Below, piece by piece: positions 44,920 through 54,949 of a DNA stretch of 64,000 bases. Each line of letters begins with the position of its first letter. The first letter of the stretch is position 1. The DNA comes from Ectobacillus ponti (GTDB lineage: Bacteria; Bacillota; Bacilli; Bacillales; Bacillaceae_G): the NCBI RefSeq assembly GCF_024294785.1, contig NZ_JANCLT010000001.1, positions 612,194 through 676,193 of the forward strand, read 5' to 3'. Under the pieces are notes generated by a model. The model saw only the letters and a list, made by a program, of their open reading frames with translations. It was not told the origin of the DNA and ran no database searches. The translations under genes and the position numbers were made by a program.

Positions 44920-46667
44920 TGCTCCTCCAAATGCTGGTCAATGGCCGTCATCACCCTGCTCCACAGCGCGCGGTGCGCCTGCAGGTTGTGCTCACGGTCC
45001 GTATGGATTTCCACAACGCTGAGCCCCTGCTCCGCAAGCGCGTCCCCAATGCCTGCACGGAAATCCTCCCATGCCTGCACCCTGCGGAAGGAGCCGCCGT
45101 ACATCTTGACCACATGCTCATAGTCCAAGCCAAGCGGTGTGCCAAACAAATACTCAAAATGCTTCTTCTCGCCATATTGCGGCAGGAAGGAGAAGATGCC
45201 GCCCCCGTCATTGTTGACAATCACAAAGGTGGCATTCAAGTTGTGCAGCTTGGCTGCCAACAGGCCGTTCAAATCGTGGTAAAAGGATAAATCGCCTAGC
45301 ACGGCCAGAAGCGGCTGCCCCGCTGTACTGAGGCCGAGCGCGGTGGAAACAAGGCCGTCGATGCCATTGACGCCGCGATTGGCCATTACCTTCATCGATT
45401 TGTCCGTATTGAAGTAGAAGGTGTCCGTATCCCGAATCGGCATGCTGTTGCCGACGAACAGCACGGCTTGCTCCGGCAATGCCGCTGCCACTTCTGTAAT
45501 GACTCTTCCTTCAAAGGCTTCTTCCTTTGCCTCCACCTGGCGCAGCTCTGCCTTGGCCGTGCTGTTCACATGCTGCCAGCGCTGCAGCCACGGGGACTCC
45601 TCCCGCTTTGGCAGCTGCCCTGCAAGCGCGCGGCAGAAGGCAATTTCCTCTGCATATACCATTTCCGCAACAATATGGGACGGATCCCGCCAGCTGCCTC
45701 CCTCATCAACGACAATATGCAGGGCATCCGCATGCTTTTGCATATATTGGGTGAGCGCTTTCGACACCGGCATGGCCCCAAAGCGGATGATTACTTCCGG
45801 CTTCCATTCCTTTACCTGCTCGTGGCGCAGCACCGTATCATAGCAATCGAGCACCTGCTCCTTGTCATGCGGCCCGCTGCGCACCTGTGACAGCGGGTCG
45901 GCCAAAATGGGATACCGGCTGGCTGCCGCCAGTTCTGCCACCGCTTCGGCAAAGCCCTTCTTCGGCAGATCGCCGCAGACAATAAGACCTCTTTCCAGCC
46001 CGGACAGACGGCTGCCCAACTCCTTCAGGTAGCTGTCGGCCATGCCGGCTTCACCATGCCGGACAGCTGTATAAGAAGCGGTTCTTACACCCCTTCCGCC
46101 ATCCCACATGTTCGGCAGCGAAAAGTCTGGCACAAGCGGCTCGCGCAACGGGAAGTTCAAATGAACAGGCCCGTGCGGAGCGCCCTGAAGCAGGGCCGCT
46201 GCTCTGGCGGCAGTTGTGCGGACATATCGGTATAACGTTTCACTCGCTTCCGGCACCGCCATCTCAACAAAGCCTTTTACAAACGAACCGAACAGATTGA
46301 TTTGATTCATGGCCTGAGGGGCGCCCACATCGCGCAGCTCATGCGGCCGGTCTGCTGTCAGCACGAGAAGCGGCACCCGGGCGTGAAAGGCTTCGCTCAC
46401 TGCCGGCATGTAGTTGGCAGCCGCCGTGCCGGATGTACATAACAGTGCCACAGGCTGCTGCTTTGCTTTGGCAATGCCCAAGGCAAAGAAGGCCGCTGAC
46501 CGCTCATCCACATGCAAATAGGTCCGCATTCCCTCATGCTCGGCGAACAAGAGTGCCAGCGGTGTGGAACGGGACCCGGGGCTGATGACGATGTCCTGAA
46601 TCCCCAGGCGGACAAGCTCATCGGCAAATGCCCCAAGATAATATGTTAATCCTTCTGTATAGCTCAT
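44916..46667 (-). CDS. menD: SEPHCHC synthase (MenD)
   Basis: 583-residue thiamine-diphosphate enzyme that adds succinic semialdehyde (from 2-oxoglutarate) to isochorismate. N-terminus [40 protein letters not shown], and the ThDP motif [35 protein letters not shown] are present. Overlaps menF by four bases. Confidence 0.97.
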   Translation of the reverse strand: MSYTEGLTYYLGAFADELVRLGIQDIVISPGSRSTPLALLFAEHEGMRTYLHVDERSAAFFALGIAKAKQQPVALLCTSGTAAANYMPAVSEAFHARVPLLVLTADRPHELRDVGAPQAMNQINLFGSFVKGFVEMAVPEASETLYRYVRTTAARAAALLQGAPHGPVHLNFPLREPLVPDFSLPNMWDGGRGVRTASYTAVRHGEAGMADSYLKELGSRLSGLERGLIVCGDLPKKGFAEAVAELAAASRYPILADPLSQVRSGPHDKEQVLDCYDTVLRHEQVKEWKPEVIIRFGAMPVSKALTQYMQKHADALHIVVDEGGSWRDPSHIVAEMVYAEEIAFCRALAGQLPKREESPWLQRWQHVNSTAKAELRQVEAKEEAFEGRVITEVAAALPEQAVLFVGNSMPIRDTDTFYFNTDKSMKVMANRGVNGIDGLVSTALGLSTAGQPLLAVLGDLSFYHDLNGLLAAKLHNLNATFVIVNNDGGGIFSFLPQYGEKKHFEYLFGTPLGLDYEHVVKMYGGSFRRVQAWEDFRAGIGDALAEQGLSVVEIHTDREHNLQAHRALWSRVMTAIDQHLEEQ

Positions 46668-48061
46668 TTCTTGTATCCTCCCAGCGCAGACAGCATCGGT
46701 TTGAACTTCATCTTCGTCTCTTCATATTCCAAGAGCGGGTCAGAGTCCTCGACAATGCCGCAGCCCGCAAATAAGGATGCCTGTTCTCCTGAAACTAAAG
46801 CGGAGCGTATGCCAACCGCAAACTCTCCATTCCCTTCATAATCGATCCAGCCGATCGGCCCGGCATAGAAGCCGCGGTCCAGCTGCTCATTCTCACGGAT
46901 CAGCCGCAGCGCCTCTTCACGCGGCGTGCCTCCGAGAGCCGGCGTCGGATGAAGCAGCTCGACCATTGTAAGCAGGCTGCAGTCGCCTTCTGCTTCCACC
47001 GGCGTGTGCAAATGAATGAGATTCTTATTCCTCATGACACCCGGCGTCTGGGGAATGTTGACAGCTTCACAAAGACGCTCCAGCACATCCCGGATCATTT
47101 CCACCACATACGCGTGCTCCACAAGGTTTTTCTCATCCGCCAGCAATGCGGCGGCATTTCGCTCGTCCTCTTCCGGCGTTTTGCCCCTGCCGATGGAGCC
47201 TGCAAGGCACATGGAAGTGAATTTGTTTCCTTCCTTTTTCACAAGCCGCTCCGGCGTTGCCCCAAGGAAGCAAGCTCCGTTATAGTCAAACGCAAAAATG
47301 TAACAGTCCGGCTGGCCAATCCGCATCGCCTGCAGTACGGCCACCGTATCCGGCTCATGCTCCATTGTCAGCTGCAGCTCACGGGCCAGCACGACCTTCT
47401 GTACATGGCCTTTGCGAATTTCTTCCTTCACTCTATGAATGCTGTCCATCCAGGCGGCCGGCTGCACCTCCCGCACCTGCTCCACGGCGGAACACGCTTC
47501 GGACAGTGTGCCATTGCCAAATGCGAGTGCCTGTTCCTCCAATTGCGTCATTTCCTTATATATATGGGTCGCATCTTCTCCTGCGCGTACGAAGCGGTTG
47601 ATGGTCAGCCAAGATTCTCCTTCCTTCATTGTGAGCAGCATGGCTGGCAATACTAAGACTGTATCCGCAAAGGCGGACCACAGTTCTGTCTTCTCACGCA
47701 GCGGGTCGAATGAGAACCCGCCGAACAGAAGCGGACCAGTGCCGAATAAAGAAGCAGGCCCGTTTACAATGACATTGTCAAGGAGGCGCTGCCACGTTTC
47801 TTGTGCATATGGAAAGCGCTTTTGCAGATCACTTGCTATAGTAAAAACAGAGCCGATTCCTGCAAATACGATCCGCTGCTCCGGATCAGACCAATATAAT
47901 CTCTCTTGGTAGCCAAGACGGCGGCCTGCCGCATAGAACAACAATGGATCTATCCAGTCTACCTTGGTGACGGCACTGACAAGTACCGGCTGGTCATGTG
48001 TCGCTCGCTGTACAGCAGCCAAGAGGGATTGCAACAGTCCCTGATGCTCTGTGCGAATCAT
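46664..48061 (-). CDS. menF: Isochorismate synthase
   Basis: 465 residues. Converts chorismate to isochorismate, entering the menaquinone pathway. Chorismate-binding domain: [87 protein letters not shown] and YAGPIGWID. Three consecutive ATG codons (48067, 48064, 48061) follow AAGGGAG; the third has the best spacing. First gene of menF-D-H-B. Confidence 0.95.
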   Translation of the reverse strand: MIRTEHQGLLQSLLAAVQRATHDQPVLVSAVTKVDWIDPLLFYAAGRRLGYQERLYWSDPEQRIVFAGIGSVFTIASDLQKRFPYAQETWQRLLDNVIVNGPASLFGTGPLLFGGFSFDPLREKTELWSAFADTVLVLPAMLLTMKEGESWLTINRFVRAGEDATHIYKEMTQLEEQALAFGNGTLSEACSAVEQVREVQPAAWMDSIHRVKEEIRKGHVQKVVLARELQLTMEHEPDTVAVLQAMRIGQPDCYIFAFDYNGACFLGATPERLVKKEGNKFTSMCLAGSIGRGKTPEEDERNAAALLADEKNLVEHAYVVEMIRDVLERLCEAVNIPQTPGVMRNKNLIHLHTPVEAEGDCSLLTMVELLHPTPALGGTPREEALRLIRENEQLDRGFYAGPIGWIDYEGNGEFAVGIRSALVSGEQASLFAGCGIVEDSDPLLEYEETKMKFKPMLSALGGYKK

Positions 48062-48247
48062 CATCATCTCTCCCTTGCTTTGGGTGAATATTACCCTTGA
48101 GTTTAAGATACACCCCAATGAAAACACGTGTCAATCTTTAGCAATGGTCTGCAAACAGAATGGGCTCACAGAAGAGAACTGTCGGCACACCACACCGCTT
48201 TTCCTGCATGCAGGCTTGTTTGATTTTTGTATGAACGGAGGATTCTT

Positions 48248-49195
48248 ATGGGTATAAAGGCAGAAACGAATCCCTCTTTCCCCGGTCTGAAGCCGGCCCC
48301 GCAAAAGGGACGGCGGATTTGGTGGAATTTATTGCGGCCGCATACGCTTACCGCAGCATTTGTCCCGGTATTCATCGGGACTGCCTATGCACTGATTGTA
48401 TACGGGACTATTCATGTGCCCCTTTTCCTTATCATGCTTCTTGCCTGCATTCTCATACAAGCGGCAACGAACATGTTTAACGAATACTTCGATTATAAGC
48501 GCGGCTTGGACCATGAAGGCTCTGTCGGCATCGGCGGCGCGATCGTGCGCGAAGGCGTGCGGCCAAACACTGTTCTTTATCTGGCGTACAGCTTCTTCGG
48601 AGCAGCCATTTTGCTTGGCGTGTATATCTGCATGAACTCCAGCTGGTGGCTGGCTGCCATCGGCTTGGTTTGTATGGCGGTCGCTTATCTGTATACAGGC
48701 GGGCCGCTGCCGATTGCCTACACACCGTTTGGCGAACTGACAGCCGGCTTTTTCATGGGCGTTGTCATCATCGGAATCGCCTTCTTTATTCAGACAGGAG
48801 CTGTGCCGCGGGAGGTCACCCTACTATCCATCCCGTCCTCCATCCTGATTGGTGCGATTCTGTTGTCCAATAACATCCGCGACCTTGATGGCGATAGGGA
48901 GAGCGGCCGAAAAACCCTGGCAATCTTGGTGGGACAGAAGCATGCGATCATGGTGCTGGCGGGCATGTTCATCATCACCTATGCCTGGACAACAGGTTTA
49001 ATTCTTTCCGGCATCGCTTCACCTTGGCTGCTTGTGACATTCTTTAGCATTCCAAAGGCCGTAAGCGCGGTAAAAGGCTTCATCGGCAAGCAGCATCCGT
49101 TGGAAATGATGCCGGCGATGGTTGCAACGGCGAAGACAAACACTATTTTCGGCTTCCTGTTCGCACTCGGCTTGCTGCTTCAATATTTGATGTAG
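48248..49195 (+). CDS. menA: 1,4-Dihydroxy-2-naphthoate polyprenyltransferase
   Basis: 315-residue UbiA-family enzyme with eight or nine membrane helices. Joins the polyprenyl chain to DHNA with loss of CO2. The two Asp motifs are NEYFDYKRGLD (first) and DLDGDRESGRKTLAI (second). GGAGGATTC precedes ATG 48248. Divergent from menF, so the two halves of the pathway share the 48062-48247 control region. Confidence 0.96.
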   Translation: MGIKAETNPSFPGLKPAPQKGRRIWWNLLRPHTLTAAFVPVFIGTAYALIVYGTIHVPLFLIMLLACILIQAATNMFNEYFDYKRGLDHEGSVGIGGAIVREGVRPNTVLYLAYSFFGAAILLGVYICMNSSWWLAAIGLVCMAVAYLYTGGPLPIAYTPFGELTAGFFMGVVIIGIAFFIQTGAVPREVTLLSIPSSILIGAILLSNNIRDLDGDRESGRKTLAILVGQKHAIMVLAGMFIITYAWTTGLILSGIASPWLLVTFFSIPKAVSAVKGFIGKQHPLEMMPAMVATAKTNTIFGFLFALGLLLQYLM

Positions 49196-49222
49196 AACAC
49201 GGCTTTGGCCGTGTTTTTATTT
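49196..49222 (+). terminator. Terminator after menA
   Basis: AACACGG-CTTTGG-CCGTGTT then TTTATTTTT. Confidence 0.88.
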
Positions 49223-49293
49223 TTGCGGCTAACGGTCTTCGAACTTGCTCATACTATGGGAGAATGACAATCCGCAAAGGGAAGGTGAACACC

Positions 49294-50034
49294 ATGCTTT
49301 CTCAGCAGCAATTAGAGCATTTTAAGGCGATGCTCCTGAAGGACAAACAGGAGCTGGAGCAAAGCATTGAAACACACCAAAATGGAACCCGCGACGGCGA
49401 GCAGGATTCCACAAGCGAGCTGTCGATGTATGATAACCACCCGGCTGACCTCGCCACAGAGCTTTACGAGCGCGAGAAGGACTTTGGCATCATCGAATTC
49501 CGGGAAAAGCACCTCGCTGACGTAAACCATGCCTTGGAGCGTATTGAAAACGGCACATACGGCATCTGCGAAGTGTGCGGCGAAGAAATTCCGCTTGAAC
49601 GCCTTGAGGCGCTGCCGACTGCCACAACGCTTGTGGAGCATACCCACAACAAGCTCAACATGGATGTGCATCCAGTGGAAGAAGAAGTGTATTCCGCCCC
49701 ATTCGGCAAACATGATATGGACAATCAGCATGAAAATGTGGCCTACGATGCGGAGGACAGCTGGCAGGACGTGGCAAACTACGGCACATCCGAAACCCCG
49801 TCTGACATGGACCGCCGCAACAGCAAGCATTACAACTCCATGTATATCGAATCCGGCGATCCGCAAGGGTATGTAGAGCCGTTTGAGAACTTCATCGGCA
49901 CGGATATTTACGGCAACAACCCGAAGGTATACCCGGGTGATGACCATGAACTGTATGAGGATATGATAGACGATTATGAAGAGCGCGCCTACCGCGGCGA
50001 CCTGCCCGAGAATGGCTATTATCCGCGCCGCTGA
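49294..50034 (+). CDS. yteA: TraR/DksA-type zinc finger-like protein YteA
   Basis: 246 residues of the YteA group, found beside menA in Bacillus. Helical N-terminus, then GTYGICEVCGEEIPLERLEALPTATTLVEHT. Only the first CxxC pair of the DksA finger is present; the second is replaced by TTLVEH, so zinc binding may be altered. The C-terminal third is Tyr/Asp/Gly rich and acidic (EDMIDDYEERAYRGD). AAAGGGAAGG before ATG 49294. Role uncertain; relatives are spore- or stress-linked. Confidence 0.9.
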   Translation: MLSQQQLEHFKAMLLKDKQELEQSIETHQNGTRDGEQDSTSELSMYDNHPADLATELYEREKDFGIIEFREKHLADVNHALERIENGTYGICEVCGEEIPLERLEALPTATTLVEHTHNKLNMDVHPVEEEVYSAPFGKHDMDNQHENVAYDAEDSWQDVANYGTSETPSDMDRRNSKHYNSMYIESGDPQGYVEPFENFIGTDIYGNNPKVYPGDDHELYEDMIDDYEERAYRGDLPENGYYPRR

Positions 50035-50042
50035 CAGCTAGA

Positions 50043-50071
50043 CAAAGCATTCCTACGGGAGTGCTTTTTGT
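50043..50071 (+). terminator. Terminator after yteA
   Basis: AAAGCATTCC-TACG-GGAGTGCTTT then TTG. Confidence 0.8.
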
Positions 50072-50111
50072 CCATTCAGCGCATATATTGGACAACAAGG
50101 AGGGGTTCATC

Positions 50112-50570
50112 ATGCGAGTATCACCGGTTTTGCTGTTTGTCCTTATATATATGGCTTTCTTTCTCGCCAGTTGGCTGTTCCCGATTGACCGCGCCTGGTA
50201 CGACGCGCTCATGAAGCCGGCTTGGACGCCGTCCGGGCGCGCCATCGGCATGATTTGGGGCTTTTTGTACGGCTTGATCGCTCTGGCTGTTATCATTGTG
50301 TATCGGAAGTACGGCCTGGAGCCGAAATCCTTCTATCTTGTCTTTTTCATCAACTATATGTTCAACCAAGCCTATTCCTATTTCCAATTTGCCAGAAAGG
50401 ATTTGCTGCTTGCCACAGTCGATTGTCTGTTTGTTGCGCTGACCGCCCTCTTCCTCATCATCCTGGCCAAACGCCTGTCCGCCACTGCAGCAGTCCTGCT
50501 CCTTCCCTATTTTCTTTGGACCTCCTTCGCCACCTTCCTATCCTGGACCATTTACCGCTTAAACGCTTGA
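50112..50570 (+). CDS. tspO: TspO/MBR family protein (tryptophan-rich sensory protein)
   Basis: 152 residues, five membrane helices. WYDALMKPAWTPSGRAIGMIWGFLYGLIALA and NYMFNQAYSYFQFARKDLLLATVDCL are the TspO signatures; Trp residues in the ligand pocket are kept. Bacterial TspO binds and photodegrades porphyrins. AAGGAGGGG before the ATG. Confidence 0.94.
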   Translation: MRVSPVLLFVLIYMAFFLASWLFPIDRAWYDALMKPAWTPSGRAIGMIWGFLYGLIALAVIIVYRKYGLEPKSFYLVFFINYMFNQAYSYFQFARKDLLLATVDCLFVALTALFLIILAKRLSATAAVLLLPYFLWTSFATFLSWTIYRLNA

Positions 50571-50575
50571 GCATG

Positions 50576-50617
50576 AACAGAGGACTGCCCGAGGCTCCAA
50601 GGCAGTCCTCTGTTCTT
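50576..50617. terminator. Hairpin between tspO and the convergent kinase-like gene
   Basis: AACAGAGGACTGCC-N11-GGCAGTCCTCTGTT, a perfect 14-bp stem with a short T run (TTCTTCC) on the plus strand. Confidence 0.75.
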
Positions 50618-50629
50618 CCGAAAACCGGC

Positions 50630-51607
50630 TCACAAAAGGTCTTCAAATTTCACAGCTGTATAGGCTGTCCCGCACTCAATCCGCCGCCGCAAATCCTGCA
50701 GCGTATACGCCTGCCAGTCCAGCAGATTCTCTTGATCCCAATGCTGCATGAACAGCATGTATAAAAAGCCCTCGCGCAGCTTCAGAAATAAAGGAATTTG
50801 AGCCAGCATACCGGCAGTCAGTGTATGCTCTTCCCGGTATCCTGCGAAGAAACCCGCCAAAAACTTCTCCGGGAAGCCCTGATCGCCAGGGTGAACCGAA
50901 ATCCCCTGCCAAATGGCATGATAATACGAAACAGCAATGTCTTGGGCAAACCAGCTGAAGGCGCAATCATCAAAGTCGAACATAGTCACCCGGCTGTTTT
51001 CCACGAAAAAATTACCCTGATGCAGGTCATTATGGATCAGCCCAAAGGTTCCGAAGGTGCGCGGCAAAGCGGCAACGCGCCGGAGGATGCCCTCATATGC
51101 CAGCCCGGCCTTTTCACTGATCGTGCTGACATAGGGAAGGGCTGTGGCATGGCTTCCATGATCAGCTTGCCAGATTGGGCGTGGCAGGCTGGCATATTGG
51201 GCGGCATTCTCTGTTGCCAGCCTGTGCATGCGCCCAACCGTTCTCCCCCAATTGCGGAATAACCCGCTGCTCCACTGGCCCCTGTCATGTACATTGACAG
51301 GGCCTCCTGGTGCGGTTTCAAAGGCTGCAGCATAGAGGACTCCCCCGTCCTCTGAGATTTCCTCCAGCAACAAGCCGCGCCGAGACAGAATGGGTGCAGC
51401 TACCCGTACACCGCCGTGCTTCAGGCTTTGTATAAAAGCCAGCTCACCCTGCAGCTCTGCCTTTTCCTTATGCCGGGAAAGGCGCAAAATACAGCTGCCC
51501 TGTTCAGTATCACAAGCATATACTTCGTTTTGGAAGCCCCCGCTCTGCTGCCGCAGATGATCTCCCCCAAACAATGCAGCCGCTTGTTGCAATTTGTCAT
51601 GTCTCAT
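50630..51607 (-). CDS. Phosphotransferase family protein (APH/HSK2-like)
   Basis: 325 residues with the aminoglycoside phosphotransferase fold, in the RdoA/SrkA-like branch. GLIHNDLHQGNFFV (catalytic HxDxxxxN) and MFDFDDCAFSW (metal-binding DxD) are intact. ATG 51607 has GGAGAG upstream. Substrate unknown; both small-molecule and protein kinases occur in the family. Confidence 0.88.
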   Translation of the reverse strand: MRHDKLQQAAALFGGDHLRQQSGGFQNEVYACDTEQGSCILRLSRHKEKAELQGELAFIQSLKHGGVRVAAPILSRRGLLLEEISEDGGVLYAAAFETAPGGPVNVHDRGQWSSGLFRNWGRTVGRMHRLATENAAQYASLPRPIWQADHGSHATALPYVSTISEKAGLAYEGILRRVAALPRTFGTFGLIHNDLHQGNFFVENSRVTMFDFDDCAFSWFAQDIAVSYYHAIWQGISVHPGDQGFPEKFLAGFFAGYREEHTLTAGMLAQIPLFLKLREGFLYMLFMQHWDQENLLDWQAYTLQDLRRRIECGTAYTAVKFEDLL

Positions 51608-51760
51608 ATTCTCTCTCCACAGCACATATTTTGGAAATTATTTCTTGACTTCTCTTCATTGTAGCACAACAATAGACAAGAGCAGTGCGGGTTTTCCAAG
51701 AACCAGGAAGGCTTCATTGCTGTCACATAGCGGATTTTAGAGTGAAAGGAAGAGTGCAGC

Positions 51761-52387
51761 ATGCTTCAATATGTACTGTTCGACTTCGACGGCACGCTGG
51801 CAGACTCCAAGCATGCATTCATTGCTGCCTGGAACGAGCTGGCGGAGCAGCGCGGCTATCAAAAAATTGAAATGGGCAGGCTTGAGGAATTACGCAAGCT
51901 CTCCATGCAGGAGCGCAGCAGGCAGATGGACTTTCCGCTGCATAAGCTGCCGCTTGTCATCCCGCAATTGTACCGGTTGTACCGGCGGCACGCGAAGGAT
52001 GTAGAGCTGTTTGCGGGCATGCCGGAGCTGCTGGGGGAATTGAAAGCGCACGGCTGCGGAGTTGCCGTCCTGTCCTCCAATGCCCCGGAGAACATTCGCG
52101 GGCTGCTGCAAAAGCATGGCGTGGATATCCCGTTGATTTTGACGTCGAGCCTTGTCTTCGGCAAGGACCGGCTGCTGAAGCGTTTTTTAAAGGAACACGG
52201 CCTGCGGGCCTCTGAGGTTTTGTATGTGGGTGATGAGCAGCGGGATATTGCGGCATGTAAGAAGGCAGGAGTCCAAATTGCATGGGTGAGTTGGGGCTAC
52301 GATGCCCATGAGGCGGTGGAAGCATCCAAACCGGATTATATCGCCCATGAGCCTGCTGATCTTCTGCAGATCTGCCGGAATCTCTAG
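51761..52387 (+). CDS. HAD family hydrolase
   Basis: 208 residues. Motif I LFDFDGTLADS (nucleophile Asp), motif II VLSSNAPE, motif III Lys in FGKDRLLKRFL, motif IV YVGDEQRDI. Phosphoglycolate-phosphatase-like subfamily with a helical cap at about 16-80. AAAGGAAGAG before the ATG. Confidence 0.92.
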   Translation: MLQYVLFDFDGTLADSKHAFIAAWNELAEQRGYQKIEMGRLEELRKLSMQERSRQMDFPLHKLPLVIPQLYRLYRRHAKDVELFAGMPELLGELKAHGCGVAVLSSNAPENIRGLLQKHGVDIPLILTSSLVFGKDRLLKRFLKEHGLRASEVLYVGDEQRDIAACKKAGVQIAWVSWGYDAHEAVEASKPDYIAHEPADLLQICRNL

Positions 52388-52404
52388 GAAGCTCTCTATC
52401 TAGT

Positions 52405-52437
52405 AAAAAAGACATCTCACAAGTGAGATGTCTTTCT
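52405..52437. terminator. Bidirectional terminator (HAD gene / csp)
   Basis: AAAGACATCTCAC ... GTGAGATGTCTTT, with TTTTTT on the minus strand after csp. Confidence 0.93.
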
Positions 52438-52445
52438 ATATCTGC

Positions 52446-52646
52446 TTACTTCTTAACTACGTTAGCAGCTTGAGGTCCGCGGTTGCCTTCTACTACTTCG
52501 AAAGTAACTTCTTGACCTTCTTCTAGAGTTTTGAAGCCGTCGCCTTGGATTGCAGAGAAGTGTACGAATACGTCGTTTCCACCTTCAGTTTGGATGAAGC
52601 CGTATCCTTTTTCGCTGTTGAACCATTTTACTTTACCTGCTTGCAT
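52446..52646 (-). CDS. Cold-shock protein (CspA/CspB family)
   Basis: 66-residue single OB-fold RNA chaperone. RNP1 KGYGFIQ and RNP2 DVFVHFS are exact. AGGAGGT precedes the ATG. Which csp paralogue (B, C, D) cannot be told from the sequence. A leader of about 140 nt follows its promoter, as usual for temperature-controlled csp mRNAs. Confidence 0.97.
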   Translation of the reverse strand: MQAGKVKWFNSEKGYGFIQTEGGNDVFVHFSAIQGDGFKTLEEGQEVTFEVVEGNRGPQAANVVKK

Positions 52647-52795
52647 TGTCTTACCTCCTAATATTGAACAAAAAAGTGAAACTATTTACTCTACATACTG
52701 AAGAGGGAGATAAAGATCGTCTAACATACGCGAAGACACTTCGTCCAAGGACTTGCTTTATTCCGTACCAAGATATGCAGTTCAATAGTAACCTT

Positions 52796-52825
52796 ACTAT
52801 AGCATGCAGACAAGGGATTCGTCAA
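52796..52825 (-). promoter_or_regulatory. csp promoter
   Basis: TTGACG (52825-52820), 18 bp, TATAGT (52801-52796). Start near 52789 leaves an approximately 143-nt untranslated leader. Confidence 0.75.
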
Positions 52826-52928
52826 ACCTAAACTTCCCATATTCTTTGGAAAAATTGACAGAAACGCCATGTTCCTGCAATGATTTTCCCTATATAATGG
52901 AAGCATTACATACAAATGGGGTGAAGCT

Positions 52929-53708
52929 ATGAAAGCGCATGAAATTGAATACCAGCTCTTTGGCGACGACATGCAATTCGTCGAGGTGGCGCTGGATCCG
53001 GGTGAAAGTGTAGTAGCCGAAGCAGGCGCTATGATGATGATGGAGGAAGGCATTGAAATGGAAACCATTTTTGGTGACGGTGCCGGCCAGAAAGGGCTGT
53101 TCGGCAAGCTGATTGGCGCCGGCAAGCGCATGGTGACCGGTGAAAGCCTGTTCATGACCGTATTTACGAACACAAGCGGCCAAAAGCGGCATGTCTCCTT
53201 TGCAGCCTCGTATCCTGGTAAAATCGTACCAGTTGATCTGCGGGAATATGGCGAGAAAATCATTTGCCAGAAGGATGCGTTCCTCTGTGCCGCCAAGGGT
53301 GTCTCTGTCGGGGTGGAATTTACGAAAAAGCTCGGTGCGGGCTTCTTCGGCGGCGAAGGCTTTATCATGCAAAAGCTTGAAGGTGACGGACTTGCCTTTA
53401 TGCATGCCGGCGGCACCATTTATAAACGCGAGCTGCAGCCGGGTGAACGGCTCCGCGTCGATACAGGCTGCCTCGTAGCCATGACAAAGGATGTGCACTA
53501 TGACATCCAATTTGTCGGCAATGTCAAAACAGCCCTCTTTGGCGGCGAAGGCTTGTTCTTTGCGACATTGTCAGGACCGGGCACGGTTTGGATTCAATCC
53601 TTGACGCTCAGCCGTTTGGCACAGCGGATTGCCGGTGCAGGAGGCGTGCGGCAGGAGGAAGGCAGCATCCTCGGCGGCATCGGCCGTCTTCTGGATGGCA
53701 ACGACTAA
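52929..53708 (+). CDS. AIM24/TIGR00266 family protein
   Basis: 259 residues. The AIM24 domain has repeated beta strands with Gly turns: [72 protein letters not shown]. Function unknown in bacteria. GGGGTGAAG before the ATG. Confidence 0.92.
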   Translation: MKAHEIEYQLFGDDMQFVEVALDPGESVVAEAGAMMMMEEGIEMETIFGDGAGQKGLFGKLIGAGKRMVTGESLFMTVFTNTSGQKRHVSFAASYPGKIVPVDLREYGEKIICQKDAFLCAAKGVSVGVEFTKKLGAGFFGGEGFIMQKLEGDGLAFMHAGGTIYKRELQPGERLRVDTGCLVAMTKDVHYDIQFVGNVKTALFGGEGLFFATLSGPGTVWIQSLTLSRLAQRIAGAGGVRQEEGSILGGIGRLLDGND

Positions 53709-53720
53709 GCATGGCAGGTG

Positions 53721-53755
53721 CAGGAGCTGGCTTTTTAAGGGCCGGCTCCTGATTT
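53721..53755 (+). terminator. Terminator after AIM24 gene
   Basis: CAGGAGCTGGC ... GCCGGCTCCTG then ATTTGC; short T run. Confidence 0.65.
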
Positions 53756-53771
53756 GCAAAGGAGCCTTCGT

Positions 53772-54068
53772 ATGAATCTTTCAATGCCCATAGGAACATC
53801 TCTCATCGCAGGCATATTGGGTGCCATTGCCCTGTACTTTGCCTTCTCCAGGATGCCGGAGCAGTTTTACAGGGAAACAAATGAAAGCGCTGATGCAACT
53901 GGCTTCTTTATTATGGCCGGCTGGCTGTTTGCGGGATTGCATAAGCTCTATAGACTGCTGCTCCCGAAGCACCATTCCTCCGCTCTGCGGTTGACAATGC
54001 TTATTGCCGGCTTGGCCTTCCTCTCCATGGCAGTCGGAGTGTGGTTTCTTCCTCCCAGCTTCTCATAA
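53772..54068 (+). CDS. Hypothetical membrane protein
   Basis: 98 residues with three hydrophobic helices (about 8-26, 42-60, 72-92). No family recognised. AAAGGAG lies nine bases before ATG 53772, and the two flanking hairpins make it a single-gene unit. Confidence 0.65.
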   Translation: MNLSMPIGTSLIAGILGAIALYFAFSRMPEQFYRETNESADATGFFIMAGWLFAGLHKLYRLLLPKHHSSALRLTMLIAGLAFLSMAVGVWFLPPSFS

Positions 54069-54098
54069 GGCTTGGCGCCAGCGCCGGGCTTTTTTGGC
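54069..54098 (+). terminator. Terminator
   Basis: Stem around GGCGC-CA-GCGCC extended by GCTT/GGGC, followed by TTTTTT. Confidence 0.75.
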
Positions 54099-54188
54099 GT
54101 ACGCCCGCACGGGGACACCGCCGGCGCATGAATCAAGCTTTCCTCCTCATATATTGCAGGGTAGACGAAAAACCAAGGAGGATCTCCT

Positions 54189-54905
54189 ATGGCGACAACG
54201 AAAGAGCTGGCCCTGCTTTCAGCGGACTGCTGCATCCTCGCTTATACACAATATCAGCAAAACGGCATTTTCCCTCTCCCTGACGGCTTCGGTCTCGTGC
54301 AGGGCTTTCAGGCGAAAGCCATCGACACCATTACTTGGTTCGGCTTTATCCTGGAGTCGGACCAGTACGTAATTGTAGCATTCCGCGGCACACAATCCGA
54401 TCCGGACTGGATTGCTGACTCCCTTATCAATCAACGCGAATACCCATATACTGCGAACAGCGGATTTGTACATAACGGCTTTCTCTCTATCTATGAATCC
54501 TGCCGGGATTCCATTATGGAAAGCCTTGTTCATCTCCCCGCTGACAAGACACTTCTCGTTACAGGGCACAGCCTGGGCGGCGCCCTGGCTGTCCTGCATG
54601 CTTTGGATGCTCGTGTGAACACAAAGTTCAAGGATTATATTATGTTCAATTTCGGCGCCCCTAAAGTCGGCGACATCGCCTTTCGCAACTATTATAACCT
54701 GCAGGTGGCCAACAGCACCCGCCTGGTTAACTTGTTTGATATCGTTCCGCTGCTGCCTCCGCGCAAGATTCTGCTGGAACAAATTGAAGCACAGTGGGAA
54801 TACTTCCACGTCAACCGCGTTATCACCTTTGCGGCAAACCAAGGCTCCATTATCAAAAACCATGAAATTTTTACATACCGGTCGGAGGTGGAGAAATGGA
54901 GATGA
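54189..54905 (+). CDS. Class 3 lipase family protein
   Basis: 238 residues, no signal peptide. VIVAFRGTQSDPDWIADSL is the lipase-3 strand; VTGHSLGGALAVL holds the nucleophile Ser; NLFDIVPLLPP gives the Asp and KNHEIF the His of the triad. Intracellular or non-classically released lipid esterase. AAGGAGGATC before the ATG. Confidence 0.9.
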   Translation: MATTKELALLSADCCILAYTQYQQNGIFPLPDGFGLVQGFQAKAIDTITWFGFILESDQYVIVAFRGTQSDPDWIADSLINQREYPYTANSGFVHNGFLSIYESCRDSIMESLVHLPADKTLLVTGHSLGGALAVLHALDARVNTKFKDYIMFNFGAPKVGDIAFRNYYNLQVANSTRLVNLFDIVPLLPPRKILLEQIEAQWEYFHVNRVITFAANQGSIIKNHEIFTYRSEVEKWR

Positions 54906-54913
54906 GCCCAGTT

Positions 54914-54949
54914 GAAAAGGAGCACCTAAGCAGGCGCTCCTTTTCTTGT
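54914..54949. terminator. Bidirectional terminator (lipase / glgP)
   Basis: GAAAAGGAGC ... GCTCCTTTTC followed by TTG on the plus strand; it touches the glgP stop. Confidence 0.8.
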
